This document shows, in pieces, positions 1-5,479 of a stretch of DNA of 7,256 nt (position 1 is its first letter; each line of letters begins with the position of its first letter). Both the position numbers and the translations under genes were made by a program. Source of the DNA: Planctomycetaceae bacterium (GTDB lineage: Bacteria > Planctomycetota > Planctomycetia > Planctomycetales > Planctomycetaceae); NCBI GenBank assembly GCA_016795125.1, contig JAEUIG010000487.1, positions 1 to 7,256 on the forward strand. The letters run 5' to 3'. Below the pieces are notes generated by a model that ran no database searches, had not been told where the DNA came from, and saw only the letters and a program-made list of their open reading frames with translations.

Positions 1-141
1 CTTTCGGCAAATCCGCGCAAAACGATACACGTTGTCGACTGGCAACATGGCTCCATCAAGGGCGTCCCGGACCCCAACGTGGCGGAATGCTCCACCACTG
101 TCGCACTTTGCAGCCAGCAGGACATCCGCCACAATCCGGAC
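1..141. other. Unassigned region upstream of pyrF
   Basis: No gene is assigned here. All three + frames are open across this stretch, which is unremarkable in such GC-rich DNA. The pyrF frame is itself open back to base 1, but the encoded residues show no resemblance to the orotidine decarboxylase family. There is no clear Shine-Dalgarno sequence before the pyrF ATG (only CCGGA four bases upstream) and I see no convincing promoter. The left edge could be the end of a gene lying outside the window. Confidence 0.4.
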
Positions 142-1080
142 ATGCACTCCTACGTCGCGCGGCTGCATGCCGCAATCCGATCGAAACGCACCCCGGCCCT
201 CGTCGGCCTGGATCCCCGCTGGGCCGATCTCCCCGCCGAGATCATCCAGAAGCACCGCGGCCTGGAATTGTCGGACCTGACCAATCGTGCCCGCGCGTTT
301 GAGGAGTTCTCGCGACGGATCATCGACGTGGTCGCGCCGCTGGTTCCGGCCGTCAAACCGCAGGCGGCGTTCTTCGAGGAGTGCGGACCGGCGGGAGTCG
401 ACGCCCTGGCCCGGGTGATCCTGCATGGGCGGGACGCGGGGCTGATCGTGATCTGCGACGCCAAGCGGGGCGACATCGGGACCACGTCCGAGGCGTACGC
501 CCGCGCCTACCTGGCAGGAGCCGATCCGGCGGCTGCGCCGTTCGCCGCCGATGCCCTGACCGTGAATCCCTACCTCGGCAGCGACACGCTGGCGCCGTTC
601 TGTAAACTGGCCGACGAACGCGGCGCCGGAATCTATGTGCTGGTGCGCACCAGCAATCCGGGTGCGGGAACGTTTCAGGACCTGGCGACGGACGGCCGGC
701 GGATGTTCGAGCATGTCGCCGATCTGGTCGAATCACTCACCGCGACACGTGCTCCGGGCCGCTCGTACGGCTCCGTCGGCGCGGTGGTCGGCGCGACATA
801 TCCACGCGAACTGGCCGAACTCCGAGCGCGCATGCCGCACGTTCCGCTGCTGGTCCCCGGCTACGGCAGTCAGGGAGGATCGGCGGCCGATACGGCGGCG
901 GCGTTCGATGCCGACGGCCTGGGGGGCCTGGTGAACAGTTCTCGCGGCATCATCTTCGCATACCGCCGCCCGGAGTATGTCCAGCAGTTCGCCCCGGAGC
1001 GCTGGGAAGACGCGGTGGCCGCCGCCACGCGCGCCATGATCGCCGATCTCGCCGCACATACCCCTGCCGGCCGGCTATAA
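142..1080 (+). CDS. pyrF: Orotidine 5'-phosphate decarboxylase, subfamily 2 (PyrF)
   Basis: Cytoplasmic enzyme that decarboxylates OMP to UMP, the last step of de novo pyrimidine synthesis. The 312-residue product has the family signatures in order: GLDPRW at residues 22-27, VKPQAAFFE at 71-79, the catalytic DAKRGDI at 106-112 (Asp106, Lys108 and Asp111 form the charged Asp-Lys-Asp network), TVNPYLG at 140-146, LVRTSNPGA at 168-176, the phosphate-binding loop VPGYGSQGG at 238-246, and NSSRGI at 265-270 with the phosphate-contacting Arg268. The length and the long inserts between barrel strands fit the subfamily-2 type rather than the short E. coli-like type. I chose the ATG at 142 because homology begins there (MHSYVARL, then GLDP). 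The frame is open further upstream, with another ATG at 79, but those extra 21 residues look non-family. No other pyrimidine gene is adjacent, so it appears to stand alone. It is convergent with the next gene. Confidence 0.95.
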   Translation: MHSYVARLHAAIRSKRTPALVGLDPRWADLPAEIIQKHRGLELSDLTNRARAFEEFSRRIIDVVAPLVPAVKPQAAFFEECGPAGVDALARVILHGRDAGLIVICDAKRGDIGTTSEAYARAYLAGADPAAAPFAADALTVNPYLGSDTLAPFCKLADERGAGIYVLVRTSNPGAGTFQDLATDGRRMFEHVADLVESLTATRAPGRSYGSVGAVVGATYPRELAELRARMPHVPLLVPGYGSQGGSAADTAAAFDADGLGGLVNSSRGIIFAYRRPEYVQQFAPERWEDAVAAATRAMIADLAAHTPAGRL

Positions 1081-1097
1081 CGCAGTCAACGTCTGCT

Positions 1098-1120
1098 CCC
1101 CTCTCCCTCCGGGAGAGGGG
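1098..1120. repeat. 10-bp-stem palindrome downstream of pyrF (copy A)
   Basis: A perfect 10-bp stem (CCCCTCTCCC, 1098-1107, with GGGAGAGGGG, 1111-1120) has a 3-base loop and lies 17 bases after the pyrF stop. The position suggests a terminator, but no T-tract follows on either strand. A 22/23-identical copy in reverse orientation occurs at 4435-4457, so this is better regarded as a dispersed palindromic repeat that may also act as a transcript end. Confidence 0.65.
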
Positions 1121-1180
1121 TCGGGGGTGAAGGCGAGCTGTTCAATCCATCTGCGAGACACAAACCCTGCCGTCGCTGCA

Positions 1181-1208
1181 CCGGGGCTTTCCTTCGGTCC
1201 AGCCCCGG
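1181..1208 (-). terminator. Candidate hairpin terminator after the 1240-2646 gene
   Basis: CCGGGGCT (1181-1188) and AGCCCCGG (1201-1208) form a perfect 8-bp GC-rich stem around a 12-base loop, about 30 bases beyond the stop codon of the minus-strand gene. There is no clear U-tract after it in the minus direction, so calling it an intrinsic terminator rests on position and stem strength only. Confidence 0.35.
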
Positions 1209-1239
1209 CCACCCTCGGCAGTGATTTCAAACGCCGCTG

Positions 1240-2646
1240 CTATTCAGTGTTTCGAGAGCTGCGGACACCGGGCGGTTGCGCCGCCAGTCCGAGGAATTGC
1301 GTCGCCAGCAATACGATCAGCGGCGCGAACACGACGACCCAGACGCCGACCATCAGCCGCTCGAACCATTGCCCGGCGAGGGGTCGGGTCACGACCCGGC
1401 CGGCGACGCGCGCGGCATTGTCGGCGTGCAGGGCCTGCTCCACGGAGGTTCGGCACGCCTGCTCCAGGGTCGGATCGGCCGATTCACCCGTGCTCTCGAT
1501 GATGACATCGGCGGTCGTCTGCCACAGCTTGGGGGCGATCTCGGCCACATGAGTGCGGCCCTCTGGCGTGAGCATCCCGCCGTCTGCAAACTCCTCGGCA
1601 TACAGGATGAACCCGGCCGCGTCGGCCCGTCGCTGCGCGGCATCGCGCGGGTCTCCCAGCGCGCCAAACAGCAAGGCGGCAATCACCGCCAGCAACGTGT
1701 AGACCAGCACCCCGCAGCCGGCGGCCGTCATCAGCGACTTGAACTGTCGGACTTCGGAGATTTCTTCGGAGCCGATAGCGATGGTGCGCGAACGGCGGAT
1801 CGAGCGGTTGGCGGCGTCGACAATGTCGAAGGCGCGAACGACGTCGGACCAGCGTGTCCGGGAGTTCTTCGCCGTCAATTCCTGCTCGATAAACTGCACG
1901 AGTCGCGACTCGGCGTCGCTGAAGTCGGAGGGTGCCGCCAGTTCGTACTTGAACGCGTCGTTCGGCCCGGTGAGCGTCAGCGTTGCTGCGGCATCCCCGG
2001 ACGACAGTCGCCAGGTGGACTCAGGCAGGTCGTCGCCGCTGAAAGTGACGGTCATCTGGGCGATGTCCGTAGCGGTGAGCCCGACGGGGACGCAGGTGAC
2101 GCGGCTGTAGCCACCGCACAGTCGTTGCAGCAGGTCGGCATCGTGCAGCAAGGAGTTTTCGGCAGTTGTCCGCGACAGGCGTCCTCCGACTTTGCCGGGA
2201 AATGTCCGCTCCAGTTGCAGGAACCGCAGCTGTCCCGCCGCCGAGAGCTGGCTGCGGAGGCGATCGGCGTCGCCCGTGACATCATGCCGGAAGACGGGGA
2301 TGAGCCGCACTCGCCCCTCGTCCTCGATGGGCCACAGGTCGTAGGCGAAACCGGCGGTCTGGCGGATGTCCGGAAAGATAATCAGCGTGACGCCAGCCCG
2401 CGCGAGTGCGCGTGCAGCTTCCAGTACGTCCGGCGAACAACCGGCGACGATCACCGCCGCGAGTTCCGGTTCGACGAGCAGACCTTGAAAGTCGGCCAGT
2501 GGACGAGCGCGCGGAGCGAGTTCCGTCACCTGCGGCCAAATTCCTCCGGCGTACGCTGCCGCGAAGAGTTCATGCTGCGGCGCACGAGCGATCCCCCGCA
2601 CGAGCGGCAGGCCGACTGGATCATCCCCGAGAAGTGCAAATCTCAT
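1240..2646 (-). CDS. Membrane-anchored Gfo/Idh/MocA-like protein, probably non-catalytic
   Basis: Product of 468 residues. The N-terminal part resembles a Gfo/Idh/MocA oxidoreductase. MRFALLGDDPVGLPLVRGIA (1-20) is a degenerate Rossmann beta-alpha start, with GDDPVG in place of GxGxxG, and LAAVIVAGCSPDVLEAARALARAG (62-85, described by its ends) fits the next strand-helix. SLLHDADLLQRLCGG (165-179) fits the family's conserved His/Asp helix, and WSDVVRAFDIVDAANRSIRRSR (266-287) its C-terminal helix. The family's EKP segment is replaced around residues 91-96 by FPDIRQ, so the usual catalytic lysine is missing. Residues 307-330 and 431-455 are hydrophobic membrane spans. Between them, about 100 residues include LTPEGRTHVAEIAPKLW (359-375), which recalls the OmpA C-terminal domain. 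I infer a cytoplasmic sensor-like half joined to a domain across the membrane, substrate unknown. The ATG at 2646 starts exactly at the first beta strand; the Shine-Dalgarno is weak. The gene lies 291 bases downstream of the DUF1501 gene on the same strand. Confidence 0.75.
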   Translation of the reverse strand: MRFALLGDDPVGLPLVRGIARAPQHELFAAAYAGGIWPQVTELAPRARPLADFQGLLVEPELAAVIVAGCSPDVLEAARALARAGVTLIIFPDIRQTAGFAYDLWPIEDEGRVRLIPVFRHDVTGDADRLRSQLSAAGQLRFLQLERTFPGKVGGRLSRTTAENSLLHDADLLQRLCGGYSRVTCVPVGLTATDIAQMTVTFSGDDLPESTWRLSSGDAAATLTLTGPNDAFKYELAAPSDFSDAESRLVQFIEQELTAKNSRTRWSDVVRAFDIVDAANRSIRRSRTIAIGSEEISEVRQFKSLMTAAGCGVLVYTLLAVIAALLFGALGDPRDAAQRRADAAGFILYAEEFADGGMLTPEGRTHVAEIAPKLWQTTADVIIESTGESADPTLEQACRTSVEQALHADNAARVAGRVVTRPLAGQWFERLMVGVWVVVFAPLIVLLATQFLGLAAQPPGVRSSRNTE

Positions 2647-2660
2647 TCGAGCTTAGTGAA

Positions 2661-2677
2661 CGCGAGTGGCACTCGCG
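2661..2677. promoter_or_regulatory. 17-bp perfect palindrome upstream of the 1240-2646 gene
   Basis: CGCGAGTG (2661-2668) and CACTCGCG (2670-2677) are perfect inverted repeats around one central base. The element sits 14 bases upstream of the minus-strand start codon at 2646, so it lies in the leader or promoter of that gene. It could be an operator, a leader hairpin that limits ribosome access, or a dispersed repeat; the sequence alone does not decide. Confidence 0.45.
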
Positions 2678-2683
2678 CCCACT

Positions 2684-2762
2684 TTCTTCGTGCCTTTGTG
2701 CCTTCGTGTGCGGCTGTTTCCGATAATGGATATATCACACAAAGGCACGAAGGCACAAAGAT
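2684..2762. repeat. CACAAAG/CACGAAG inverted repeat, 27-bp arms
   Basis: The left arm (2684-2710) and right arm (2736-2762) are inverted copies matching at 23 of 27 positions across a 25-base AT-richer loop. The right arm is made of heptamer-like units CACAAAG, CACGAAG and CACAAAG separated by single Gs. The hairpin lies between the end of the DUF1501 gene (2938) and the start of the next minus-strand gene (2646), so it may end the DUF1501 transcript. A second hairpin built from the same units is at 5389-5449. Confidence 0.7.
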
Positions 2763-2937
2763 CGGCTGACGCCGCGACTTCGATCGGTTCAGTGGTTCTG
2801 GCGTTCCTTCGAAACTCCTTCCCGGAAAGCGGAGATCAGCGCTTTGCGCTAACGTGTACCGGGATCATCGATCGCAATCCGACGAATTCCTCAGCGGCGA
2901 TCCCCGAATCTGCGCCTTTTGCGTGCCGTCGAGAACC

Positions 2938-4347
2938 TCACGTCCGGCGCAGCAGTTCCGAGATGGGCGTGTCTTCCTGCAGGATCGGCACCGGGCGGCC
3001 GCTGAAGTTCAGAAGCTGCACGTTGAGAGCGTCGATGCCCAGGTGCCGGTACAGAGTGGACAGGAAGTCCTGGACCCCGACGCGGCGGTCGATCGTCTGT
3101 TCGCCGCGGGCGTCGGTCGCACCGATGACCTGGCCGGGCGTGATCCCGCCGCCACTGAACAGGAACGACATGGCGTGCGGCCAGTGGTCGCGGCCGGGCT
3201 GCATCGTGCCGGTCGCTCCGCTGGCGATCCCTTCGCCAGTGCTGGCGGCATAGGAAATCTTCGGCGTGCGGCCGAAGTCGCCGGCGACGACGATCAGCGT
3301 GTTGTCCGCCAGGCCGCGCTGGTGCACGTCCTCGATCAATGCTGCGACCCCCTGGTCGAAGAACGGCGTGCGGTACTTCAGCCCGTCGAACACGTGATGG
3401 TTGACGGCGTGATCGTCCCAGTTGCCGACGCGGCCACAGAGTGCGCCGTTCAGCGTGACGGTGACGATCTCGACACCCGCTTCGACCAGCCGCCGTGCGA
3501 GCAGGCATTGCTGGCCCCAGCGGTTGCGGCCATAGGCGTTGCGGGTTTTCTCGTCTTCCTGCGAGATATCGAATGCACGGCTGGCCGCTTCTCCCGAGAG
3601 CATGTTCCAGGCCTGCTGCTCGAAGCGGTCCATCGCATCCATGTCGCCCCCCTGGTCAACCTCGGACTTCAGATGTTCGAGCTGCTTGCGGAGGGAGATG
3701 CGGCGTTCGATCTGCGGCGCGACGGCCGCGGTGTGGCGCCCGACATTCGGGACTTCAAAGGCGGCGTCGTTCGGGTCGCCGTTGACGGCGAACACGCCGA
3801 ACGACGGTCCGAGGTATGCCGAGCCGAGATACGGGATCGGGCTGGCGCCGACATACAGCGGGACCTTGCGGTCGGGGGAGGACCGGAGGTAGTTGACGAT
3901 CGACATCATGTCGGGGTCGATCGGTTCGAGCCGCCGCCCCTGCACGGGATGCCCGGTAAAGAGCTGCTGGGGACCGTCGTCGTGGCAGAATCCGGAATGC
4001 GACAAGGATCGCAACAGGCTGAACTTGTCGGCGAGTTTCGCCTGATGCGGCAGCAGTTCGCAGAGCTGCAGCCCCGGTACGCTGGTGCTGATCGGCTGGT
4101 ACGGGCCACGGAAATCGCTGCCGGAATCGGGCTTTGGATCGTACGTCTCGAGGTGACTGGCGCCGCCGTGCAACCAGACGATGATCACCGACGATCGCCG
4201 CTGAATGCCCGGAGCAGCGGCAGCGGCACGAACGCGGAGCAGTTGCGGGAGGCTGAGACCGATGCCACCGAGGGCGCCCCAGCGCAGCACATCACGGCGC
4301 CCCATCGGAGCGGGTCCGCGCATTCGTCGCGTCGGCAGCAGACTCAT
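2938..4347 (-). CDS. DUF1501 family protein, Tat-exported
   Basis: Product of 469 residues, the usual size for the DUF1501 (PF07394) family. This family has an alkaline phosphatase/sulfatase-like fold, is very numerous in planctomycetes, and its substrate is not established. The N-terminus carries a twin-arginine signal: GRRDVLRWG at residues 16-24, a hydrophobic stretch, then an alanine-rich cleavage region near 41-46. Family motifs in order are WLHGGASHLETYDPKP (58-73), NWDDH (309-313), GDFGRTPK (356-363, with Asp where many members have Glu) and GRDHWP (385-390); these supply the His/Asp positions expected of a metal-dependent hydrolase-like site. The ATG at 4347 is supported by an AGAGGT five bases upstream. 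In-frame ATGs at residues 9 and 15 are alternatives, and residue 15 sits just before the RR motif. DUF1501 genes often sit beside DUF1549/DUF1553 cytochrome-like genes; none is in this window. It is divergent from the metalloregulator gene. Confidence 0.92.
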   Translation of the reverse strand: MSLLPTRRMRGPAPMGRRDVLRWGALGGIGLSLPQLLRVRAAAAAPGIQRRSSVIIVWLHGGASHLETYDPKPDSGSDFRGPYQPISTSVPGLQLCELLPHQAKLADKFSLLRSLSHSGFCHDDGPQQLFTGHPVQGRRLEPIDPDMMSIVNYLRSSPDRKVPLYVGASPIPYLGSAYLGPSFGVFAVNGDPNDAAFEVPNVGRHTAAVAPQIERRISLRKQLEHLKSEVDQGGDMDAMDRFEQQAWNMLSGEAASRAFDISQEDEKTRNAYGRNRWGQQCLLARRLVEAGVEIVTVTLNGALCGRVGNWDDHAVNHHVFDGLKYRTPFFDQGVAALIEDVHQRGLADNTLIVVAGDFGRTPKISYAASTGEGIASGATGTMQPGRDHWPHAMSFLFSGGGITPGQVIGATDARGEQTIDRRVGVQDFLSTLYRHLGIDALNVQLLNFSGRPVPILQEDTPISELLRRT

Positions 4348-4352
4348 GAACG

Positions 4353-4358
4353 ACCTCT
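4353..4358 (-). promoter_or_regulatory. Ribosome binding site of the DUF1501 gene
   Basis: On the minus strand this reads AGAGGT, five bases before the ATG at 4347. It is the clearest Shine-Dalgarno in the window and favours the first methionine over the in-frame ATGs at residues 9 and 15. Confidence 0.6.
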
Positions 4359-4359
4359 G

Positions 4360-4373
4360 GCTGATGCATCAGC
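4360..4373. promoter_or_regulatory. Perfect 14-bp palindrome in the divergent region (possible operator)
   Basis: GCTGATGCATCAGC is a perfect palindrome starting two bases upstream of the DUF1501 ribosome binding site. A partial second copy of its core, GATGCAT, follows at 4377-4383, 14 bases along. The position, between the divergent DUF1501 and metalloregulator genes, would suit an operator controlling the DUF1501 transcript. No binding protein can be named from sequence; the adjacent DtxR-family regulator is the obvious candidate. Confidence 0.4.
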
Positions 4374-4431
4374 GCCGATGCATGGGTTGATTGTACGACG
4401 GGTGACCGGGATGTCGAGTGCTGGTCGAAAC

Positions 4432-4460
4432 TCTCCCCTCTCCCGGAGGGACAGGGGAGA
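4432..4460. repeat. Palindromic repeat in the divergent region (copy B)
   Basis: TCTCCCCT (4432-4439) pairs with AGGGGAGA (4453-4460). After one C-C mismatch a further 4-bp stem (TCCC with GGGA) closes on a GGA loop. Bases 4435-4457 match the reverse complement of the palindrome at 1098-1120 at 22 of 23 positions. Because it lies between two divergent genes it is unlikely to be a terminator for either, which supports a dispersed repeat. Confidence 0.65.
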
Positions 4461-4554
4461 CAAGAGAGTTTTGCAACGAAGCGATTCCGGGCGATTGGAC
4501 CATCGCCCCGGGGGCGCGTGTCGCGTAAACTCGAAGCAGGATGAAAAATGGCAA

Positions 4555-5232
4555 ATGCCCAGCCTGACTGTTGAAAACTACTGCAAGGCGATCTTTCAGC
4601 TCAGTACGCGAACCGGCACTGCCTGGGTGACGACCGGCCGGCTGGCGGAGGCGCTCAGCCTCACGCCGGGGACCGTCACCAGCATGCTGAAAACGCTGTC
4701 CGAATCGGACCTGGCGGAGTATCGCCCGTACGAGGGAGTGCGGCTCAATCGCTCCGGGCGCTCACTCGCGCTGCGGATGCTCCGCCGGCACCGGCTCATC
4801 GAGCTGTTCCTCGTGCGCACACTCGGCCTGACGTGGGACGAGGTCCACGAAGAGGCGGAGCACATGGAGCACGCGGTCAGCGATTCGCTCGTGGACCGCA
4901 TGGACGCCTACCTGGGGCACCCGGAGGCTGATCCGCACGGCGATCCGATTCCGCAGGCGGACGGAACGATGCGCGGCGGCGATCGGGACCGCGTTCCGTT
5001 GACGGCGTGCCACGGCGGGCAGACGGTGAAGATCGCGCAGGTGCTGCAGCAGGGACCGGAGTTCCTGCGCTACCTGACCGACGCGGGCCTGGAGATTGGC
5101 GGCATGGGGCGGGTCGACTCCAACGACCCGCAGGCCGGCGTCGTCCAGCTCCGACTGGGGGACCGCAGCATTCCCATCGGCCGCTCCGCCGCAGAACAAC
5201 TGCTGGTGGAAGTCTGCGATCCTGTTTCGTGA
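4555..5232 (+). CDS. DtxR/MntR-family metal-dependent transcriptional regulator
   Basis: Product of 225 residues: a cytoplasmic DNA-binding repressor expected to sense Mn2+ or Fe2+. Residues 1-60 are the winged-helix domain (TGRLAEALSLTPGTVTSMLKTL, 27-48, described by its ends, is the helix-turn-helix). Residues 65-125 are the metal-binding/dimerisation domain and about 148-222 an FeoA/SH3-like C-terminal domain. The metal ligands align with DtxR almost number for number: His79, Glu83, His98, Glu105 and His106, with Glu102 where DtxR has Cys, as in MntR. The N-terminal ligand position (Met10 in DtxR, Asp8 in B. subtilis MntR) appears to be Asn8 here. The start is the ATG at 4555 because homology begins at MPSLTVENY; the frame runs open far upstream by chance. 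AGGA lies 13 bases upstream, longer than ideal. It is divergent from the DUF1501 gene and convergent with the TPR gene. No transporter target is in view. Confidence 0.9.
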   Translation: MPSLTVENYCKAIFQLSTRTGTAWVTTGRLAEALSLTPGTVTSMLKTLSESDLAEYRPYEGVRLNRSGRSLALRMLRRHRLIELFLVRTLGLTWDEVHEEAEHMEHAVSDSLVDRMDAYLGHPEADPHGDPIPQADGTMRGGDRDRVPLTACHGGQTVKIAQVLQQGPEFLRYLTDAGLEIGGMGRVDSNDPQAGVVQLRLGDRSIPIGRSAAEQLLVEVCDPVS

Positions 5233-5388
5233 GCAGCCAGAGGCGCAGGCGGTGCGGTCAGCAAGCCGCAGACATGAAATCCAGAGCTGTCGAGAGACGT
5301 CGCGAACCGACACCTGCCTCGATCTGGTCCGCCGCGTGACTTCACCGGTTCAGGAATGCGCGGCTCTCTTTCCTGCACCTGAAGTAAA

Positions 5389-5449
5389 ACCACAAAGACA
5401 CCAAGGGCACGAAGAGAAAGCCTCTCTGTGTTCCTGGTGTCTTCGTGGT
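5389..5449. terminator. 28-bp imperfect hairpin between convergent genes (CACAAAG/CACGAAG family)
   Basis: Arms 5389-5416 and 5422-5449 pair around a 5-base loop. The outer 15 bp (ACCACAAAGACACCA with its complement) have a single A-C mismatch; the inner part contains G-T wobbles and two mismatches. The outside flanks are A-rich on the left and T-rich on the right, so a transcript in either direction ends in a stem followed by a partly U-rich stretch. It sits between the 3' ends of the regulator gene (5232) and the TPR gene (5480), a good place for a bidirectional terminator. Its units match the inverted repeat at 2684-2762. Confidence 0.55.
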
Positions 5450-5479
5450 TCTTGGTTTTGCAGATCGGTCCCTGGTTGA

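Noticed and set aside
79..141. Upstream ATG extending PyrF by 21 residues
   Set aside because: The extra residues do not resemble the family, and the N-terminal helix before GLDP fits a start at 142.
1276..2769. 497-codon + frame opposite the Gfo/Idh-like gene
   Set aside because: Long antisense frames are expected in DNA with strong G/C at third positions. The translation has no fold-like pattern, whereas the minus strand shows membrane spans and family-like helices.
2838..2850. Small hairpin AGCGC-TTT-GCGCT after the DUF1501 gene
   Set aside because: A 5-bp stem without a T-tract is common by chance in GC-rich DNA; it is too weak to call a terminator.
4495..4531. TTGGAC and TAAACT as a -35/-10 pair for the regulator gene
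   Set aside because: The spacing is 25 bases, far from the usual 16-18, and neither hexamer is a good match.
2854..4554. Very long + frame running antisense through the whole DUF1501 gene into the regulator (792 codons in total)
   Set aside because: It is in frame with the regulator only by chance. The antisense part has no recognisable domain, and the DUF1501 motifs on the other strand are unambiguous. Homology to DtxR begins at the ATG at 4555.
4541..4567. Eight-codon leader-like frame (MKNGKCPA) overlapping the regulator start
   Set aside because: The possible ribosome binding site touches its ATG, leaving no spacing, and there is no attenuator-like hairpin after it. It is most likely chance.
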